A DNA stretch of 64,000 bases from Novosphingobium olei (GTDB taxonomy: Bacteria; Pseudomonadota; Alphaproteobacteria; Sphingomonadales; Sphingomonadaceae). Shown piece by piece: positions 26,375 to 36,290 of the stretch. The translations under genes were made by a program, and so were the position numbers. The stretch lies in contig NZ_JABBGM010000004.1 of NCBI RefSeq assembly GCF_012927405.1, forward strand, positions 186,001 to 250,000, written 5' to 3'. Under the pieces are notes generated by a model. The model was not told the origin of the DNA. It was given only the letters and a program-made list of their open reading frames with translations, and ran no database searches. Positions within the stretch are counted from its first letter, which is position 1, and each line of letters opens with the position of its first letter.

Positions 26375-27256
26375 ATGTCCACTACCTTCCAGCTCGATAC
26401 GGCAACCAGCCGCGCCAACCCAACTCCGGCGCCGATGAAGCGCCTGACCGTGCCGGCGATCCGCCAGCGCAAGAAGGACGGGGTCACTGCCGAACCGGTG
26501 GTGATGCTGACGGCCTACACCGCGCGGCAGGCCCAGTTGCTCGACGCGCATTGCGACTTGCTGCTGGTCGGTGATTCCCTTGGCCAGGTCATCTATGGCC
26601 TGCCTTCCAGTGTACCCGTCACGCTGGACATGATGATCGCGCACGGCGCGGCCGTGGTGCGCGGATCGTATCACGCGGCGGTGGTGGTCGACATGCCATT
26701 CGGGACTTACGAACAGAGCCCCGAGCAGGCTTTTGCCAGTGCCAGCCGGGTCCTCAAGGAAACCGGCTGCGCCGCAATCAAGCTGGAGGGCGGTGAAGCC
26801 ATGGCGCCCACGGTTGCCTTCCTGACACAGCGCGGCATCCCGGTGATGGGCCATGTCGGCCTGACGCCACAGGCGGTGAACGTGCTTGGCGGCTACAACG
26901 CGCGCGGCCGCAGCGAGGCAGAGGCGGCCAAGATCGTGGGCGATGCCAAGGCGCTCGACAAGGCTGGCGCCTTTGCCGTGGTGATCGAAGGCGTGGTCGA
27001 ACCGATCGCCATCGCCATCACCCAGGCAGTGGCATGCCCCACGATCGGCATCGGCGCTTCTGCCCAGTGCGACGGCCAGGTGCTGGTGACCGAGGACATG
27101 CTGGGCATGTTCGAGCGCGTTCCCCGCTTCGTCAAAATCTATGAAAACATTGCCGAAGTCATCTCTGGCGCAGCGGCCAAGTATGCCGAGGAAGTGCGCG
27201 CGCGCAGCTTCCCGGGCGAAGAGCAGACGTACCAGCCGCGCGCTCCCAAGGCCTGA
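26375..27256 (+). CDS. panB: 3-methyl-2-oxobutanoate hydroxymethyltransferase
   Basis: PanB transfers a hydroxymethyl group from methylenetetrahydrofolate to alpha-ketoisovalerate, the first step of pantothenate synthesis. The 293-residue protein shows [14 protein letters not shown], the metal-site strand [34 protein letters not shown], and GHVGLTPQ, in the standard order. The ATG at 26375 follows GGGAGAGAACC. A non-conserved 20-residue N-terminal extension precedes the core. No other pantothenate gene is near, so it stands alone here. Confidence 0.95.
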   Translation: MSTTFQLDTATSRANPTPAPMKRLTVPAIRQRKKDGVTAEPVVMLTAYTARQAQLLDAHCDLLLVGDSLGQVIYGLPSSVPVTLDMMIAHGAAVVRGSYHAAVVVDMPFGTYEQSPEQAFASASRVLKETGCAAIKLEGGEAMAPTVAFLTQRGIPVMGHVGLTPQAVNVLGGYNARGRSEAEAAKIVGDAKALDKAGAFAVVIEGVVEPIAIAITQAVACPTIGIGASAQCDGQVLVTEDMLGMFERVPRFVKIYENIAEVISGAAAKYAEEVRARSFPGEEQTYQPRAPKA

Positions 27257-27373
27257 AGCACCAGACACGTAGGCTGCGCGTCCGGAACCTTATGCCCCCG
27301 GAAGGCTTTGCGAACGCGGGCCTGCCGGGGTAGAGGCGCGCCCCGGACCGTCTCATACGAAAGTGCGCAAGCC

Positions 27374-28441
27374 TTGCTCAGCCAGTTCAAGGGATCCTTC
27401 CTCTTCACTTTCGCCTGCCTCCTGCTCGCTGTGGGCTACGGCTGGTGGCAAACCCATTCGGCACAGGCGACCTTGTCGCTGGTGTGGATCGTGCTCGTGC
27501 TTTCGGTCCTCGAAATCTCGCTGTCGTTCGACAACGCGGTGGTGAACGCCAGCGTGCTGCAGGAAATGGACGAGGTGTGGCGCAAGCGCTTCCTCACCTG
27601 GGGCATGGTGATCGCGGTCTTCGGCATGCGAATCGTGTTCCCACTCGCCATCGTGGCCATCGCTGCCGGAATCGGCCCCATCGAAGCGCTGGAATTGTCG
27701 CTGCGCGAACCCCGGCGTTACGAGGAGATCGTCAGCGGCGCGCATATCGGCATTGCAGGATTTGGTGGCGCGTTCCTCGCCATGGTCGGCCTGTCCTTCT
27801 TCTTCGACGATGAAAAGGATGTGCACTGGATCGACTGGATCGAAGAGAAGCTGGCCCTGTTTTCCAACGTGAAGGCCGCCGAAATCGCGCTGTTGCTGCT
27901 TGCACTGTGGGGGGTATCGCTGCTGCTGCCAATGGACGAGGCGCTGACCTTCATGGTGGCAGGCGCGCTCGGCATCGTCGCCTTCATTGCGGTCGAGGCG
28001 ATCGGTACGGTGCTGGAAATGCGCGAAGAAGCCCAGAAAGCCGCCGGCGCGGTGGTCCGTTCAGGCCTTGGCGGCTTCCTCTACCTGAACGTGCTCGACG
28101 CATCGTTCAGCTTTGACGGAGTCATCGGCGCCTTCGCGCTTTCCAACAACATGATCGTGATCGCGCTCGGCCTGTCGATCGGCGCGATGTTCGTGCGTTC
28201 GATGACCATCCTGCTGGTCGAGCGCGGTACGCTTGCTGAATATCGTTATCTCGAACACGGTGCGTTCTGGGCGATCATCGCGCTTGGCGGGATCATGCTC
28301 GCCTCGGCCCGCTACGAAATTCCCGAGACGATTACCGGCCTGATCGGCGCGGTTCTGATTGCCGCTTCGCTGTACTGGTCGATCCGCCGCAAGCGGAAGT
28401 TCCCGGACGGCGAGATCGAAGCCGCCGTCCGGGCCGACTGA
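27374..28441 (+). CDS. DUF475 integral membrane protein (TerC-like)
   Basis: A membrane protein of about 355 residues with eight or nine hydrophobic helices. The repeated motif of this superfamily appears as SLSFDNAVVNASV near residue 50 and DASFSFDGVIGAFALSNN near residue 235; the conserved Asp/Asn residues in the membrane resemble TerC-type metal-ion exporters. The function of DUF475 itself is not established. No ATG is available; TTG 27374 gives the family-like N-terminus MLSQFKGSFLFTF and has GAAAG about 10 bases upstream, while TTG 27308 would add 22 unlikely residues. Confidence 0.8.
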   Translation: MLSQFKGSFLFTFACLLLAVGYGWWQTHSAQATLSLVWIVLVLSVLEISLSFDNAVVNASVLQEMDEVWRKRFLTWGMVIAVFGMRIVFPLAIVAIAAGIGPIEALELSLREPRRYEEIVSGAHIGIAGFGGAFLAMVGLSFFFDDEKDVHWIDWIEEKLALFSNVKAAEIALLLLALWGVSLLLPMDEALTFMVAGALGIVAFIAVEAIGTVLEMREEAQKAAGAVVRSGLGGFLYLNVLDASFSFDGVIGAFALSNNMIVIALGLSIGAMFVRSMTILLVERGTLAEYRYLEHGAFWAIIALGGIMLASARYEIPETITGLIGAVLIAASLYWSIRRKRKFPDGEIEAAVRAD

Positions 28442-28445
28442 TTTA

Positions 28446-29513
28446 TCAATCGAGCGGAACGCTCGCGAGCTTGGGCTCAGGCGCGGGCGTTCCGAGGAAG
28501 CGTGGCGCCGGGCGCGGCTGGACCATGCCGTCCACAGTGGTAAACGTGCCACGCGCGGCGTTGTGCGGGTGCGAAGGTGCTTCGGCGAGGCTCAGCACAG
28601 GTGCGAAGCAGATGTCGGTGCCGTCCATGATCGCGCACCATTCGTCACGGGTCTTGGTCTTGATCAGCGCGCCGATCCGCTCCTTGAGCTCCGGCCACTG
28701 GCTCGCATCCATCTGGCGCTTGAACTGCGGATCTTCGGCAAGGCCCGTCTTTTCCATCAGAAGCGCGTAGAACTGCGGCTCGATCGAGCCCAGCGAGATC
28801 CACTTGCCGTCCGACGTCTCATACGTGTCGTAGAAGTGCGCGCCGCCATCGAGCAGGTTGGTGCCGCGTTCGTCCTTCCAGGTGCCGTTGCCGTAGAACG
28901 TCCAGGTCATGCCCGAAAGGATCGCGGCGCCGTCAACCATCGCGGCATCGATCACCTGGCCCTTGCCCGTGCGCTGGGCCGAGAAAACACCTGCCATGAT
29001 GCCAAAGGCGAGCACCATGCCGCCGCCGCCGAAATCGCCCACGGCGTTAACCGGGAACTGCGGCTTGCCGCCAGCCTGGCCATAGGTATGGAGCGCGCCG
29101 GACAGCGCGATATAGTTGATGTCGTGGCCGGCGAGCGGCGCCATCGGGCCATCCTGGCCCCAGCCGGTCATCCGCCCGTACACGAGCTTGGGATTGTCGG
29201 CGAGGAGGACGTCGGGGCCAAGGCCAAGCCGTTCCATCACCCCGGGACGATAGCCCTCGACGATCGCATCGGCCTGCTTGACCAGCTCCCGGATACGGGT
29301 GATCGCGGCAGGATCCTTGAGATCGAGTTCGATACGAACGCGGTTGCGATTGAGGATGTCACGCTGGCCGGCATCACCATGACGACCGGTAACGCCCGGA
29401 CGCTCGATCCGAATCACCTTGGCGCCATGGTCGGCCAGCATCATGCAGGCGAAGGGCCCCGGCCCGATGCCCGCGAATTCCAGAACGGTAAGACCCTCAA
29501 GCGCGCCGGCCAT
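28446..29513 (-). CDS. CaiB/BaiF CoA-transferase, alpha-methylacyl-CoA racemase-like
   Basis: A 355-residue class III CoA-transferase family member. The N-terminus (LEGLTVLEFAGIGPGPFACMMLADHGAKVIRIER) and GHDINYIALSGAL, followed by NAVGDFGGGGM with the catalytic-position Asp, most closely resemble alpha-methylacyl-CoA racemases, which epimerise 2-methyl-branched acyl-CoAs in degradation of branched lipids and sterols. ATG 29513 was preferred because GGAGAGGG lies directly upstream; ATG 29525 would add four residues. It converges on the DUF475 gene and follows the TPR gene by 76 bp on the same strand. Confidence 0.88.
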   Translation of the reverse strand: MAGALEGLTVLEFAGIGPGPFACMMLADHGAKVIRIERPGVTGRHGDAGQRDILNRNRVRIELDLKDPAAITRIRELVKQADAIVEGYRPGVMERLGLGPDVLLADNPKLVYGRMTGWGQDGPMAPLAGHDINYIALSGALHTYGQAGGKPQFPVNAVGDFGGGGMVLAFGIMAGVFSAQRTGKGQVIDAAMVDGAAILSGMTWTFYGNGTWKDERGTNLLDGGAHFYDTYETSDGKWISLGSIEPQFYALLMEKTGLAEDPQFKRQMDASQWPELKERIGALIKTKTRDEWCAIMDGTDICFAPVLSLAEAPSHPHNAARGTFTTVDGMVQPRPAPRFLGTPAPEPKLASVPLD

Positions 29514-29589
29514 TGCCCTCTCCATCGTAATTTAATTGATCGATTGAAAAGGCGATAGCCGCACGCCGGCGCGGCTGTCGAGTGCAAAA

Positions 29590-31176
29590 TCAGCGCAGGG
29601 AGCGCCCCTGCCCGCGCGCACCAAGCGCGTTTTCTAGCTGGTCGCGCGCCGGCGACGGAGCGCGCGAAGCCCACGAGGCCGCGAGCAGCTTCATTGCGAC
29701 AATGCTGGAGGGGTTCTGCGCGAGGAACCGCGAAGTCATGCCGTCGGCCTTGTCACGCTGACCAAGGGCGCGCAGCGCCGCATCCATGCGGCGCAGGACT
29801 GGCTCGTTGAAGCGGATGGCCGCAGCGCTCCCGAAATCCTCGAGCGCATCGGCCGTCCTGCCGCGCGCCATCTCCACATCGCCCGAGAGCAGCCAGGCTT
29901 CAGCAGCACCGGGGTTGGCATCGCTGAGCCTGTCGGCCACCTCCTGCGCCTCGTCCTTGCGTCCCGCCACCAGCAAGGCGCGGACATAGGGAACCGCGTT
30001 GAAAGCAAAGCGCGGCCCATCGGCATAGCGCGCGGCAAGGACGGGCAAGGGCAGATCGGCGGCCAGCGGCTGCGCCGGCCTGGTCCCGCGCAAGTCGGCC
30101 CGGGCGAGCAGCTCCTGCCCTCGCGCCCGATTGCCAAGCCGCAGCCACGCGTGGCCGACGATGTCCAGCAAGTACGGAGAAGCATAGGGCTGGCGCGCAT
30201 CGGCATCGAAGCGGCTAACCACCTGCCGCGCATCGCCCATGCGGCTCAGCGCCCGTGCCAGCAATTCGCGCGCCTGCAGATTGTCGGGTTGCGCACGGAG
30301 CAACCGATCGAACTGCTCCACGGCGAGGTTGATGTTACCGGCGCGGTATTCGAGCACACCGTTGAGAAGGATCGCTGCGGGCACGTCACGCATGGCATTG
30401 CCGGTGCGCAGCAGCAGCGTGCGCGCCAGTTCTGTTTCACCCGCACGGGCTGCGAGCACGGCCTGCAGAAAAAGCGGGCGGGGATTTCGGGGATCGATCT
30501 GCGCAATCTTGCGACAGACGATCAACATCGCGCGATATTCGCCGATATCGCCGAGCGTCGCTGCATACTCAGCCAGCAGGCCGGGATCCTCGGGCTGAAG
30601 CTGCAACGCAGCCTCGAACCAGGGCAACGAAGCCTGCAGCCCGTACTGTTCACGGATCAACATGCCCCGCAACGCAAGTGCGCGCGGATTGTGCGGGTCA
30701 AGCTGAACGGCAAAGTCGGCCGCCGCAACGGCCTGCGCCTGCTCGCCACCCGAAAAGCGCAGGGACGCGATCGCAGTCCACAGATCGGCGTCGCGCGGCG
30801 TGAACGACAGCGCCTTGTCAAAGGCCTGCGCTGCGCCAGGCAGATTCCCCGACGACATTTCGAGTTGCCCCCGCACGCGCCAGCCAAGCCCGCTCGTTTC
30901 GGGCGTGAAACTGCCTTGCGCCAGGACACGGCGGACTTCACCCCGGTCGCCCTGCCGCAGCAGCGCTTCGGCCAATTGCGCCCGCAGCGCATCAGCCGGA
31001 ACCCCTGCCGCTATGGCTTTGCGCAGGATCACTTCGGCTGCGATCGGGTCACGCCGCTCCAGCGCCTTGCCGGCCGCCGCCCGCGCTTCATCCAGCGGGG
31101 TAGCCCCGCCGCTGACCGGCGCGCCAACCGTGGCCGCCAGCAGCAGCGGAACAAGGAGGCGAACCACACGCCGCAC
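29590..31176 (-). CDS. Exported TPR-repeat protein of the XrtA/PEP-CTERM cluster
   Basis: A 528-residue protein with an N-terminal signal sequence (RRVVRLLVPLLLAATVGAPVSGG) followed by many tetratricopeptide repeats (for example AAQAFDKALSFTPRDADLW, AVAAADFAVQLDPHNPRALA, AVEQFDRLLRAQPDNLQARE), running almost to the C-terminus. Such proteins act as periplasmic scaffolds; PEP-CTERM clusters often encode a TPR lipoprotein PrsT, but I see no lipobox and this one is shorter. The start is GTG 31176, one base after the prsR stop. It is the last gene of the sugar transferase-prsK-prsR unit. Confidence 0.82.
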   Translation of the reverse strand: MRRVVRLLVPLLLAATVGAPVSGGATPLDEARAAAGKALERRDPIAAEVILRKAIAAGVPADALRAQLAEALLRQGDRGEVRRVLAQGSFTPETSGLGWRVRGQLEMSSGNLPGAAQAFDKALSFTPRDADLWTAIASLRFSGGEQAQAVAAADFAVQLDPHNPRALALRGMLIREQYGLQASLPWFEAALQLQPEDPGLLAEYAATLGDIGEYRAMLIVCRKIAQIDPRNPRPLFLQAVLAARAGETELARTLLLRTGNAMRDVPAAILLNGVLEYRAGNINLAVEQFDRLLRAQPDNLQARELLARALSRMGDARQVVSRFDADARQPYASPYLLDIVGHAWLRLGNRARGQELLARADLRGTRPAQPLAADLPLPVLAARYADGPRFAFNAVPYVRALLVAGRKDEAQEVADRLSDANPGAAEAWLLSGDVEMARGRTADALEDFGSAAAIRFNEPVLRRMDAALRALGQRDKADGMTSRFLAQNPSSIVAMKLLAASWASRAPSPARDQLENALGARGQGRSLR

Positions 31177-31177
31177 G

Positions 31178-32545
31178 TCAGGCCTGGAGATCGTACTGCT
31201 TGAGCAGGTCGTACAGGGTCGGACGGCTGATACCGAGCAGACGCGCGGTGCTCGAGATATTGCCTTCGCTGCGTGCGAGGGCATGGCGGATCACCTTGCG
31301 GTCGGTCGCTTCGCGCGCGGACTTCAGATTGAGCGGGGTTTCTCCGTCGTTGTCCCCACCTTCCAGATCGAGATCCAGAGCGGTTACGAGCTTGGCATCG
31401 GCCATGATCACCGCGCGTTTCACCCGGTTTTCCAATTCACGCACGTTGCCCGGCCAGCCCCACGAATCGATCGCCGCGAGCGCATCGGGTGCGAACCCCT
31501 TGACCTGTGGATTCATTTCCTTGGCAAAGCGGGTGAGGAAGACCTTGGCGAGAAGCGCGGCATCACCCGGGCGGTCCGAAAGGCTGGGAATGCGGACGAC
31601 GATTTCGGCAAGGCGGTAGTAGAGGTCTTCGCGGAAACGACCATCGGCGATCATGGCCTCGAGGTTCTGGTGCGTTGCGCAAACGATGCGGGTATCGACC
31701 TCTATCGACTTGCGCCCGCCGATGCGTTCGATCGTGCGCTCCTGCAGAAAGCGTAGCAGCTTGACCTGGAGCTGGAGCGGAATGTCGCCCACTTCATCCA
31801 GGAACAACGTGCCACCGTTGGCCAGCTCGATCTTGCCTTCGGTCGTCTTGACCGCGCCGGTGAAAGCCCCCTTTTCATGTCCGAACAGCTCGCTTTCGAG
31901 CAGGTTTTCCGGGATAGCCGCGCAGTTGATCGCGATGAACGCGCCCTTCGAGCGGATCGAGGCATCGTGCAGACCACGCGCCAGCAGTTCCTTGCCCGTG
32001 CCGCTGGCGCCCAGCAGCATCACCGATACATTGGTATTGGCCACTCGTTCGATGGTGCGGGCGACCTTGACCATCTCCGGCGCGCCGGTGACCAGACGAC
32101 CCAGCACGCGGTTATCGGCTGGCGCCTTCTCCGCCAGCATGCGATTTTCGCGCTCGATACGGTGCAGATGCAATGCCCGGCGCACGATCAGGCCGAGTGC
32201 ATCGATATCCACCGGCTTCTGGTAGAAGTCGTAGGCACCATGTGAAATGGCCCGAAGCGCGCTTTCGCGCGCACCGTGGCCGGATGCGACCACGACCTTG
32301 GTATCGGGCTTCAGCGCCATGATCTCGTCAAGCACGGCAAACCCTTCGCTCGTCCCGTCCGGATCGGGCGGCAGGCCGAGATCGAGCGTGACGACCGGTG
32401 GCTCCTCGGACCGCAGCAGCGCAAGCGCACTGGCACGATCACCGGCAATGAACACCTCGAAGTCCTCGTAAGCCCACTTGAGCTGGGCCTGCAGGCCCGG
32501 ATCGTCCTCGACGATCAGCAGTTTCGGACGGTCGTCCGCCATCAT
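31178..32545 (-). CDS. prsR: PEP-CTERM system sigma54-dependent response regulator PrsR
   Basis: An NtrC-type activator of 455 residues: receiver domain (1-120, LLIVEDDPG and acceptor region VVTLDLGLP), AAA+ domain with Walker A GASGTGKELLARGL and the sigma54 contact loop GAFTGAVKTTEGK, and a C-terminal Fis-type helix-turn-helix (SSTARLLGISRPTLYDLLKQY). The acidic receiver site is extended (LGLPPDPDGTSEG), a feature of the PEP-CTERM-box regulator family. Two ATGs in tandem (32545, 32542) overlap the prsK stop, so translation is coupled to its cognate kinase. It should activate sigma54 promoters of PEP-CTERM/exopolysaccharide genes. Confidence 0.93.
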   Translation of the reverse strand: MMADDRPKLLIVEDDPGLQAQLKWAYEDFEVFIAGDRASALALLRSEEPPVVTLDLGLPPDPDGTSEGFAVLDEIMALKPDTKVVVASGHGARESALRAISHGAYDFYQKPVDIDALGLIVRRALHLHRIERENRMLAEKAPADNRVLGRLVTGAPEMVKVARTIERVANTNVSVMLLGASGTGKELLARGLHDASIRSKGAFIAINCAAIPENLLESELFGHEKGAFTGAVKTTEGKIELANGGTLFLDEVGDIPLQLQVKLLRFLQERTIERIGGRKSIEVDTRIVCATHQNLEAMIADGRFREDLYYRLAEIVVRIPSLSDRPGDAALLAKVFLTRFAKEMNPQVKGFAPDALAAIDSWGWPGNVRELENRVKRAVIMADAKLVTALDLDLEGGDNDGETPLNLKSAREATDRKVIRHALARSEGNISSTARLLGISRPTLYDLLKQYDLQA

Positions 32546-34704
32546 GCCACCTTCTTTGCACTATCGTTGCCGCCGCCGCCCGAAGGCGACGACAGGGAAT
32601 CAATGAGGCTTGCCGTCGCAGCCAGCGGCAGGCGCACGGTAAAGCGGCTGCCCAGCCCTTCGCGGCTTTCGACATCGAGCCGTCCGCGCATGGCGGTGAC
32701 CAGCTCGCGCGCTTCGAAGGCGCCGATGCCGAAGCCGCCGTTCTTGGTGGATACGAACGGCTTGAACAGGCGGTTGCGAACGAAGTCGGCGCTCATGCCG
32801 CAGCCAGTATCGATCACCTCGACATAGCCCCACAGCCCTTCGCTGCGGGTCTGGAGGAAAACGGCCATGCCCGGCGGACTCGCGTCGATCGCATTCTGGA
32901 CGAGATGAAGAAGCACTTGCTCCAGCGTCTCGCGGTTGGCCAGTAGCTTGCAGGGTTGGGCGTCTGTCACGAAGACCCGAGGACCATCGCCGGTTGCGGC
33001 GTTCTGCACCGGGTCATAGCGCAAGGCGATGGCACGGATGACGTCGGCGGCCTCAACCTCCTCCAGCCGTTCGACATTTCCCGCGCCATACCGCGACAGG
33101 CGCGCCAGCAAAGCGTTGAGCTTGTCCGCCGCGTTGCGCAGCGTAACCAGCATGTCCTTGCGGAATTCCGGGTTGTCGGCATGGCGTTCGGCGTTGCGCG
33201 AAAGCAGCGCCAACTGGCTCGCAAGGTTCTTGATGTCGTGCATCACGAAGGCGATGCGGCGGTTGAATTCGTCGAAGCGACTGGCCTCCAGCAGGGCAAC
33301 CTGCCCGCCATGCTCGGCAAGATAGCTTGCCAGCTGTTGCCCCACTACGCGCAGAAGATCGAAGTCCTCCCAGTCCAGCTTGCGCGGCAACGGCGGATGG
33401 CCAAGCACGACAAGACCGACCAGACGGTCGAAGTGAAGCAGCGGAACAAGCGCCCAGACGCTGTCGTCCTCGATCAGCCAGCGGGGCATGAGCGTCGCCT
33501 CGCCACCGTGATCGACACCGTCGCGAATTTCGTCGCAATCCACGATAAAGCCGCGGCGTTCGAAGAAGGCTGCGCTGGCGGCGGCCATCGCTTCTGCAGG
33601 AACCTCGAGCGTCGGCCATTGCCAGCGCGCGGCGAGCATGAGGTCGCCATGCTCGCCCGGAACCAGAAGAAGGCCGCGACTGCTGTCGGTGATGTCTGCC
33701 ACGGCCTGGACCACGCGATCATGCAGCGGCGTGGCCCCCGCCCCCCCTCGCCCGATCGTGCGGGTAAAGCGCAGCCATTCGGCGCGGTAGTCATAGCGGT
33801 GCTGGAAGAAGTGCTTGGCAAGCCAGACGTTGAGATAGCCACGCAAGCGGCGCGAGGGCACCAGGGCGACGACGACAATCGTGGTCGCAAAGGCAAAGCC
33901 CAGCTGCGCCAGCTGCCCGACGTTGCCGCCAAGCCAGGCGAGCGATTGCGCTGCCGCAACCATCGCGATCATGTAGCCACCGATCACCAGCAGCGACAGC
34001 GACTGGAATGCGATCGTGCGCGACGGGGAAAAGCGCAGGGTCGATTGCCCGCGCAAGGCGCCGATGCATAGCAGCAGCACCGCAATCAAAGTTGCGAGGC
34101 CCCGGATCGCGGCCATCTCTATTGGCACCTGGCTGCCGAGGTAGGCGATCGTGTAATAGTTGAGGTCGTATCCCCAGATGATCGCGAGTGCCCCGCAGAT
34201 CCAGCGAACCGCGCCGCGCTGGGCGCTTACGGAGCCGACGTAGAGGTTGTGAACCAGCACAAGGGCGCCGGTGACCAGAAGCAGCCGGAACATGACCGAC
34301 ATCTGGAAAATCATGCCTTGGGCGCTGGCGTTGCCGGCATAGCGCACGTTGAGCAACAACAGCCCCGGCTGGAACAGCTCCAGCATCGCCAGCACAATCA
34401 GCACTGGACGCACCGGCCCCACACTGGTGTGGCGCCCGTCCCTTGCGAACGAGGCGTAGACGACAGCCAGCCAGCCAAGGTTGCGCAGAACCTCTGCCGC
34501 CTGGGTCACGAAATACGTCTGGCCAACGCCCGCAGCCAGCATGGCCCACAGCGCGGTCAGCCCGAGCGCGGCAATTTCGGTCCGTGCGGACGGCTTTCCG
34601 CGCCGGCGCCGATCGACCAGCCAGACCGCAAGCAGCATGGCGCCGAACGCGGCCAGCAGGAAGGACCACTGCGCAAGCCCGGCCCAGCCAAGAGGGTTGG
34701 CCAT
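32542..34704 (-). CDS. prsK: PEP-CTERM system histidine kinase PrsK
   Basis: A 720-residue membrane kinase. Residues 1-275 carry about eight transmembrane helices; a GAF-like domain spans about 300-460; the dimerisation domain has a normal H-box, FVMHDIKNLASQLALLSRN; the ATPase domain has LLHLVQNAIDASPP (N-box), DTGCGMS and GGFGIGAFEAREL. This organisation is specific to PrsK of exosortase A-associated clusters. ATG 34704 has GAGGGG upstream and lies 13 bp after the sugar transferase stop; it is followed by prsR in an overlapping arrangement. Confidence 0.93.
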   Translation of the reverse strand: MANPLGWAGLAQWSFLLAAFGAMLLAVWLVDRRRRGKPSARTEIAALGLTALWAMLAAGVGQTYFVTQAAEVLRNLGWLAVVYASFARDGRHTSVGPVRPVLIVLAMLELFQPGLLLLNVRYAGNASAQGMIFQMSVMFRLLLVTGALVLVHNLYVGSVSAQRGAVRWICGALAIIWGYDLNYYTIAYLGSQVPIEMAAIRGLATLIAVLLLCIGALRGQSTLRFSPSRTIAFQSLSLLVIGGYMIAMVAAAQSLAWLGGNVGQLAQLGFAFATTIVVVALVPSRRLRGYLNVWLAKHFFQHRYDYRAEWLRFTRTIGRGGAGATPLHDRVVQAVADITDSSRGLLLVPGEHGDLMLAARWQWPTLEVPAEAMAAASAAFFERRGFIVDCDEIRDGVDHGGEATLMPRWLIEDDSVWALVPLLHFDRLVGLVVLGHPPLPRKLDWEDFDLLRVVGQQLASYLAEHGGQVALLEASRFDEFNRRIAFVMHDIKNLASQLALLSRNAERHADNPEFRKDMLVTLRNAADKLNALLARLSRYGAGNVERLEEVEAADVIRAIALRYDPVQNAATGDGPRVFVTDAQPCKLLANRETLEQVLLHLVQNAIDASPPGMAVFLQTRSEGLWGYVEVIDTGCGMSADFVRNRLFKPFVSTKNGGFGIGAFEARELVTAMRGRLDVESREGLGSRFTVRLPLAATASLIDSLSSPSGGGGNDSAKKVA

Positions 34705-34717
34705 CGCGCCGCGCCCC

Positions 34718-36103
34718 TCAGCGCGCACCTTCGCGCCAGATCACCACGCGCAACGTCTGCAGCAGGATGATCAGGTCGAGGAAAGGCGAATAGTTCTTGG
34801 CGTAATACAGATCGTATTCGAGCTTGTGCCGCGAATCCTCAATCGAGGCGCCGTAGGGATAGTTGATCTGCGCCCAGCCCGTGATGCCGGGCTTGACCAT
34901 GTGTCGTTCGGCGTAGAACGGCAGCTTCTCTTCCAGATCGGTGACGAATTCGGGGCGCTCGGGGCGCGGGCCGACAAAGCTCATCTGCCCCTTGAGAACG
35001 GTCCAGACCTGCGGCAGCTCGTCGATCCGCACCTTGCGGATGAAGCGGCCGACCCGCGTCACTCGCGGATCGTTCTCCTGCGCAAACTGCGCGCCACCCG
35101 CCTCGGCATCGACCCGCATCGATCGCAGCTTGATAAGATTGAACGTCTGGCCGTAGAGCCCGACGCGCGTCTGGCGGAAGAAGGCCGGCCCGCGGCTGTC
35201 AAGCTTGACGATGATCGCGAAGACCAGAACCAGCGGCAGGGTGACGATCAGCAGCGCCAGGCTGACGATGACGTCGAACAGGCGCTTGAACACGCTCGAG
35301 AACATACGGCCCGACGAAAAGCCGTCGGAAAAGATCAGCCAGCTTGGATTGACCGTATCGAGGTCGATCCGGCCCGTCTCGCGTTCCAGGAACGTGGAGA
35401 AGTCACTGACGTGAACGCCCGTGGTCTTGATCCGCAACAGATCCTGCAGGGGCAGTGAATTGCGCCGCTCCTCCAGCGCAAGCACCACTTCGCCCACGCC
35501 GAGATTGTCGACAAACCGCGTCAGGTTGTGGATTGCATGTCGCCCGATGGCTTCCTCGATCACTGGCTTCTGGTCGCTCATCGCAACGAAGCAGACGATA
35601 AGGAACCCTGCTTCGGGCCGCTCGGCCAACTGGCGAAGCCGTTCTGCCCGATCGCCTGCCCCCAGCACCAGCACGCGGCGTCGGAAGGGGGCCGTACCGA
35701 GCACGTTGCCGAGCACCAGTCGCACGAATACCAGCAGAACGATCGTGATGCCCATCGCGTAGAACAGGTTCGAACGCCACAGCGTGCGGCCCGGCAGAAT
35801 GAAATAGACCACCGACAGCGCGATGATGCCCAGGCTGATCGCAACAAGCAGGCGAGCCGTGGCATAGCGCATCGACCGCAGCGCATCCGAACCGTAAACG
35901 CCAACTGCAATCATGGCCAACTGGGTCAGCAGGGCATAGCTGAGCAGCGGCACCCACCGCTGCGTGACGAGACCGGGATCCATGCCGATCTGTCGGGCAC
36001 GAAGCAGCCAGCCTAGTTCGCCCGACACAAGCAGAAGGACGAAGTCCACGAGCGCCAGCACGAGCACCGCGTTGGGAATGTAGTGCTTGAAGAGCCGGAA
36101 CAT
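34718..36103 (-). CDS. XrtA/PEP-CTERM-associated sugar transferase (polyprenyl-phosphate glycosyl-1-phosphate transferase)
   Basis: Initiates exopolysaccharide synthesis by moving a sugar-1-phosphate onto undecaprenyl phosphate at the inner membrane. The 461-residue protein has four or five N-terminal helices, a CoA-binding-like soluble region ([16 protein letters not shown]) and the C-terminal Bac_transf domain: [62 protein letters not shown] and [12 protein letters not shown]. It belongs to the TIGR03013-type transferases that mark XrtA loci. AGGCAG precedes ATG 36103. It heads the operon with prsK, prsR and the TPR gene; exosortase itself is not in the window. Confidence 0.92.
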   Translation of the reverse strand: MFRLFKHYIPNAVLVLALVDFVLLLVSGELGWLLRARQIGMDPGLVTQRWVPLLSYALLTQLAMIAVGVYGSDALRSMRYATARLLVAISLGIIALSVVYFILPGRTLWRSNLFYAMGITIVLLVFVRLVLGNVLGTAPFRRRVLVLGAGDRAERLRQLAERPEAGFLIVCFVAMSDQKPVIEEAIGRHAIHNLTRFVDNLGVGEVVLALEERRNSLPLQDLLRIKTTGVHVSDFSTFLERETGRIDLDTVNPSWLIFSDGFSSGRMFSSVFKRLFDVIVSLALLIVTLPLVLVFAIIVKLDSRGPAFFRQTRVGLYGQTFNLIKLRSMRVDAEAGGAQFAQENDPRVTRVGRFIRKVRIDELPQVWTVLKGQMSFVGPRPERPEFVTDLEEKLPFYAERHMVKPGITGWAQINYPYGASIEDSRHKLEYDLYYAKNYSPFLDLIILLQTLRVVIWREGAR

Positions 36104-36228
36104 CTGCCTGTTGTCACCCCGATCACGGCCGGTCAGGGCCCGCCGCTTTCGTCGGTCCTAGCCCTCGGACGTAAAGCGTCGGTAAATTTGACAGTGAAAT
36201 CCGGCGGCGCAAGAAATAAAATTCATGA

Positions 36229-36260
36229 AAAAGGGCGCGCCGGCAAACTCCGACGCGCCC
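36229..36260 (-). terminator. Rho-independent terminator of the small membrane protein gene
   Basis: On the minus strand GGGCGCG and CGCGCCC pair across a 14-base loop and are followed by TTTTT. It lies 30 bp past the stop of the gene at 36291-36575, separating it from the exopolysaccharide operon. Confidence 0.75.
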
Positions 36261-36290
36261 ACATGTCGCCCAAACTTACAGGTTGGTGAC

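Noticed and set aside
28446..29513. CaiB gene as part of the PrsK/PrsR operon
   Set aside because: A 76-bp gap follows the TPR gene, and the product is catabolic with no link to exopolysaccharide; co-transcription is possible but not supported.
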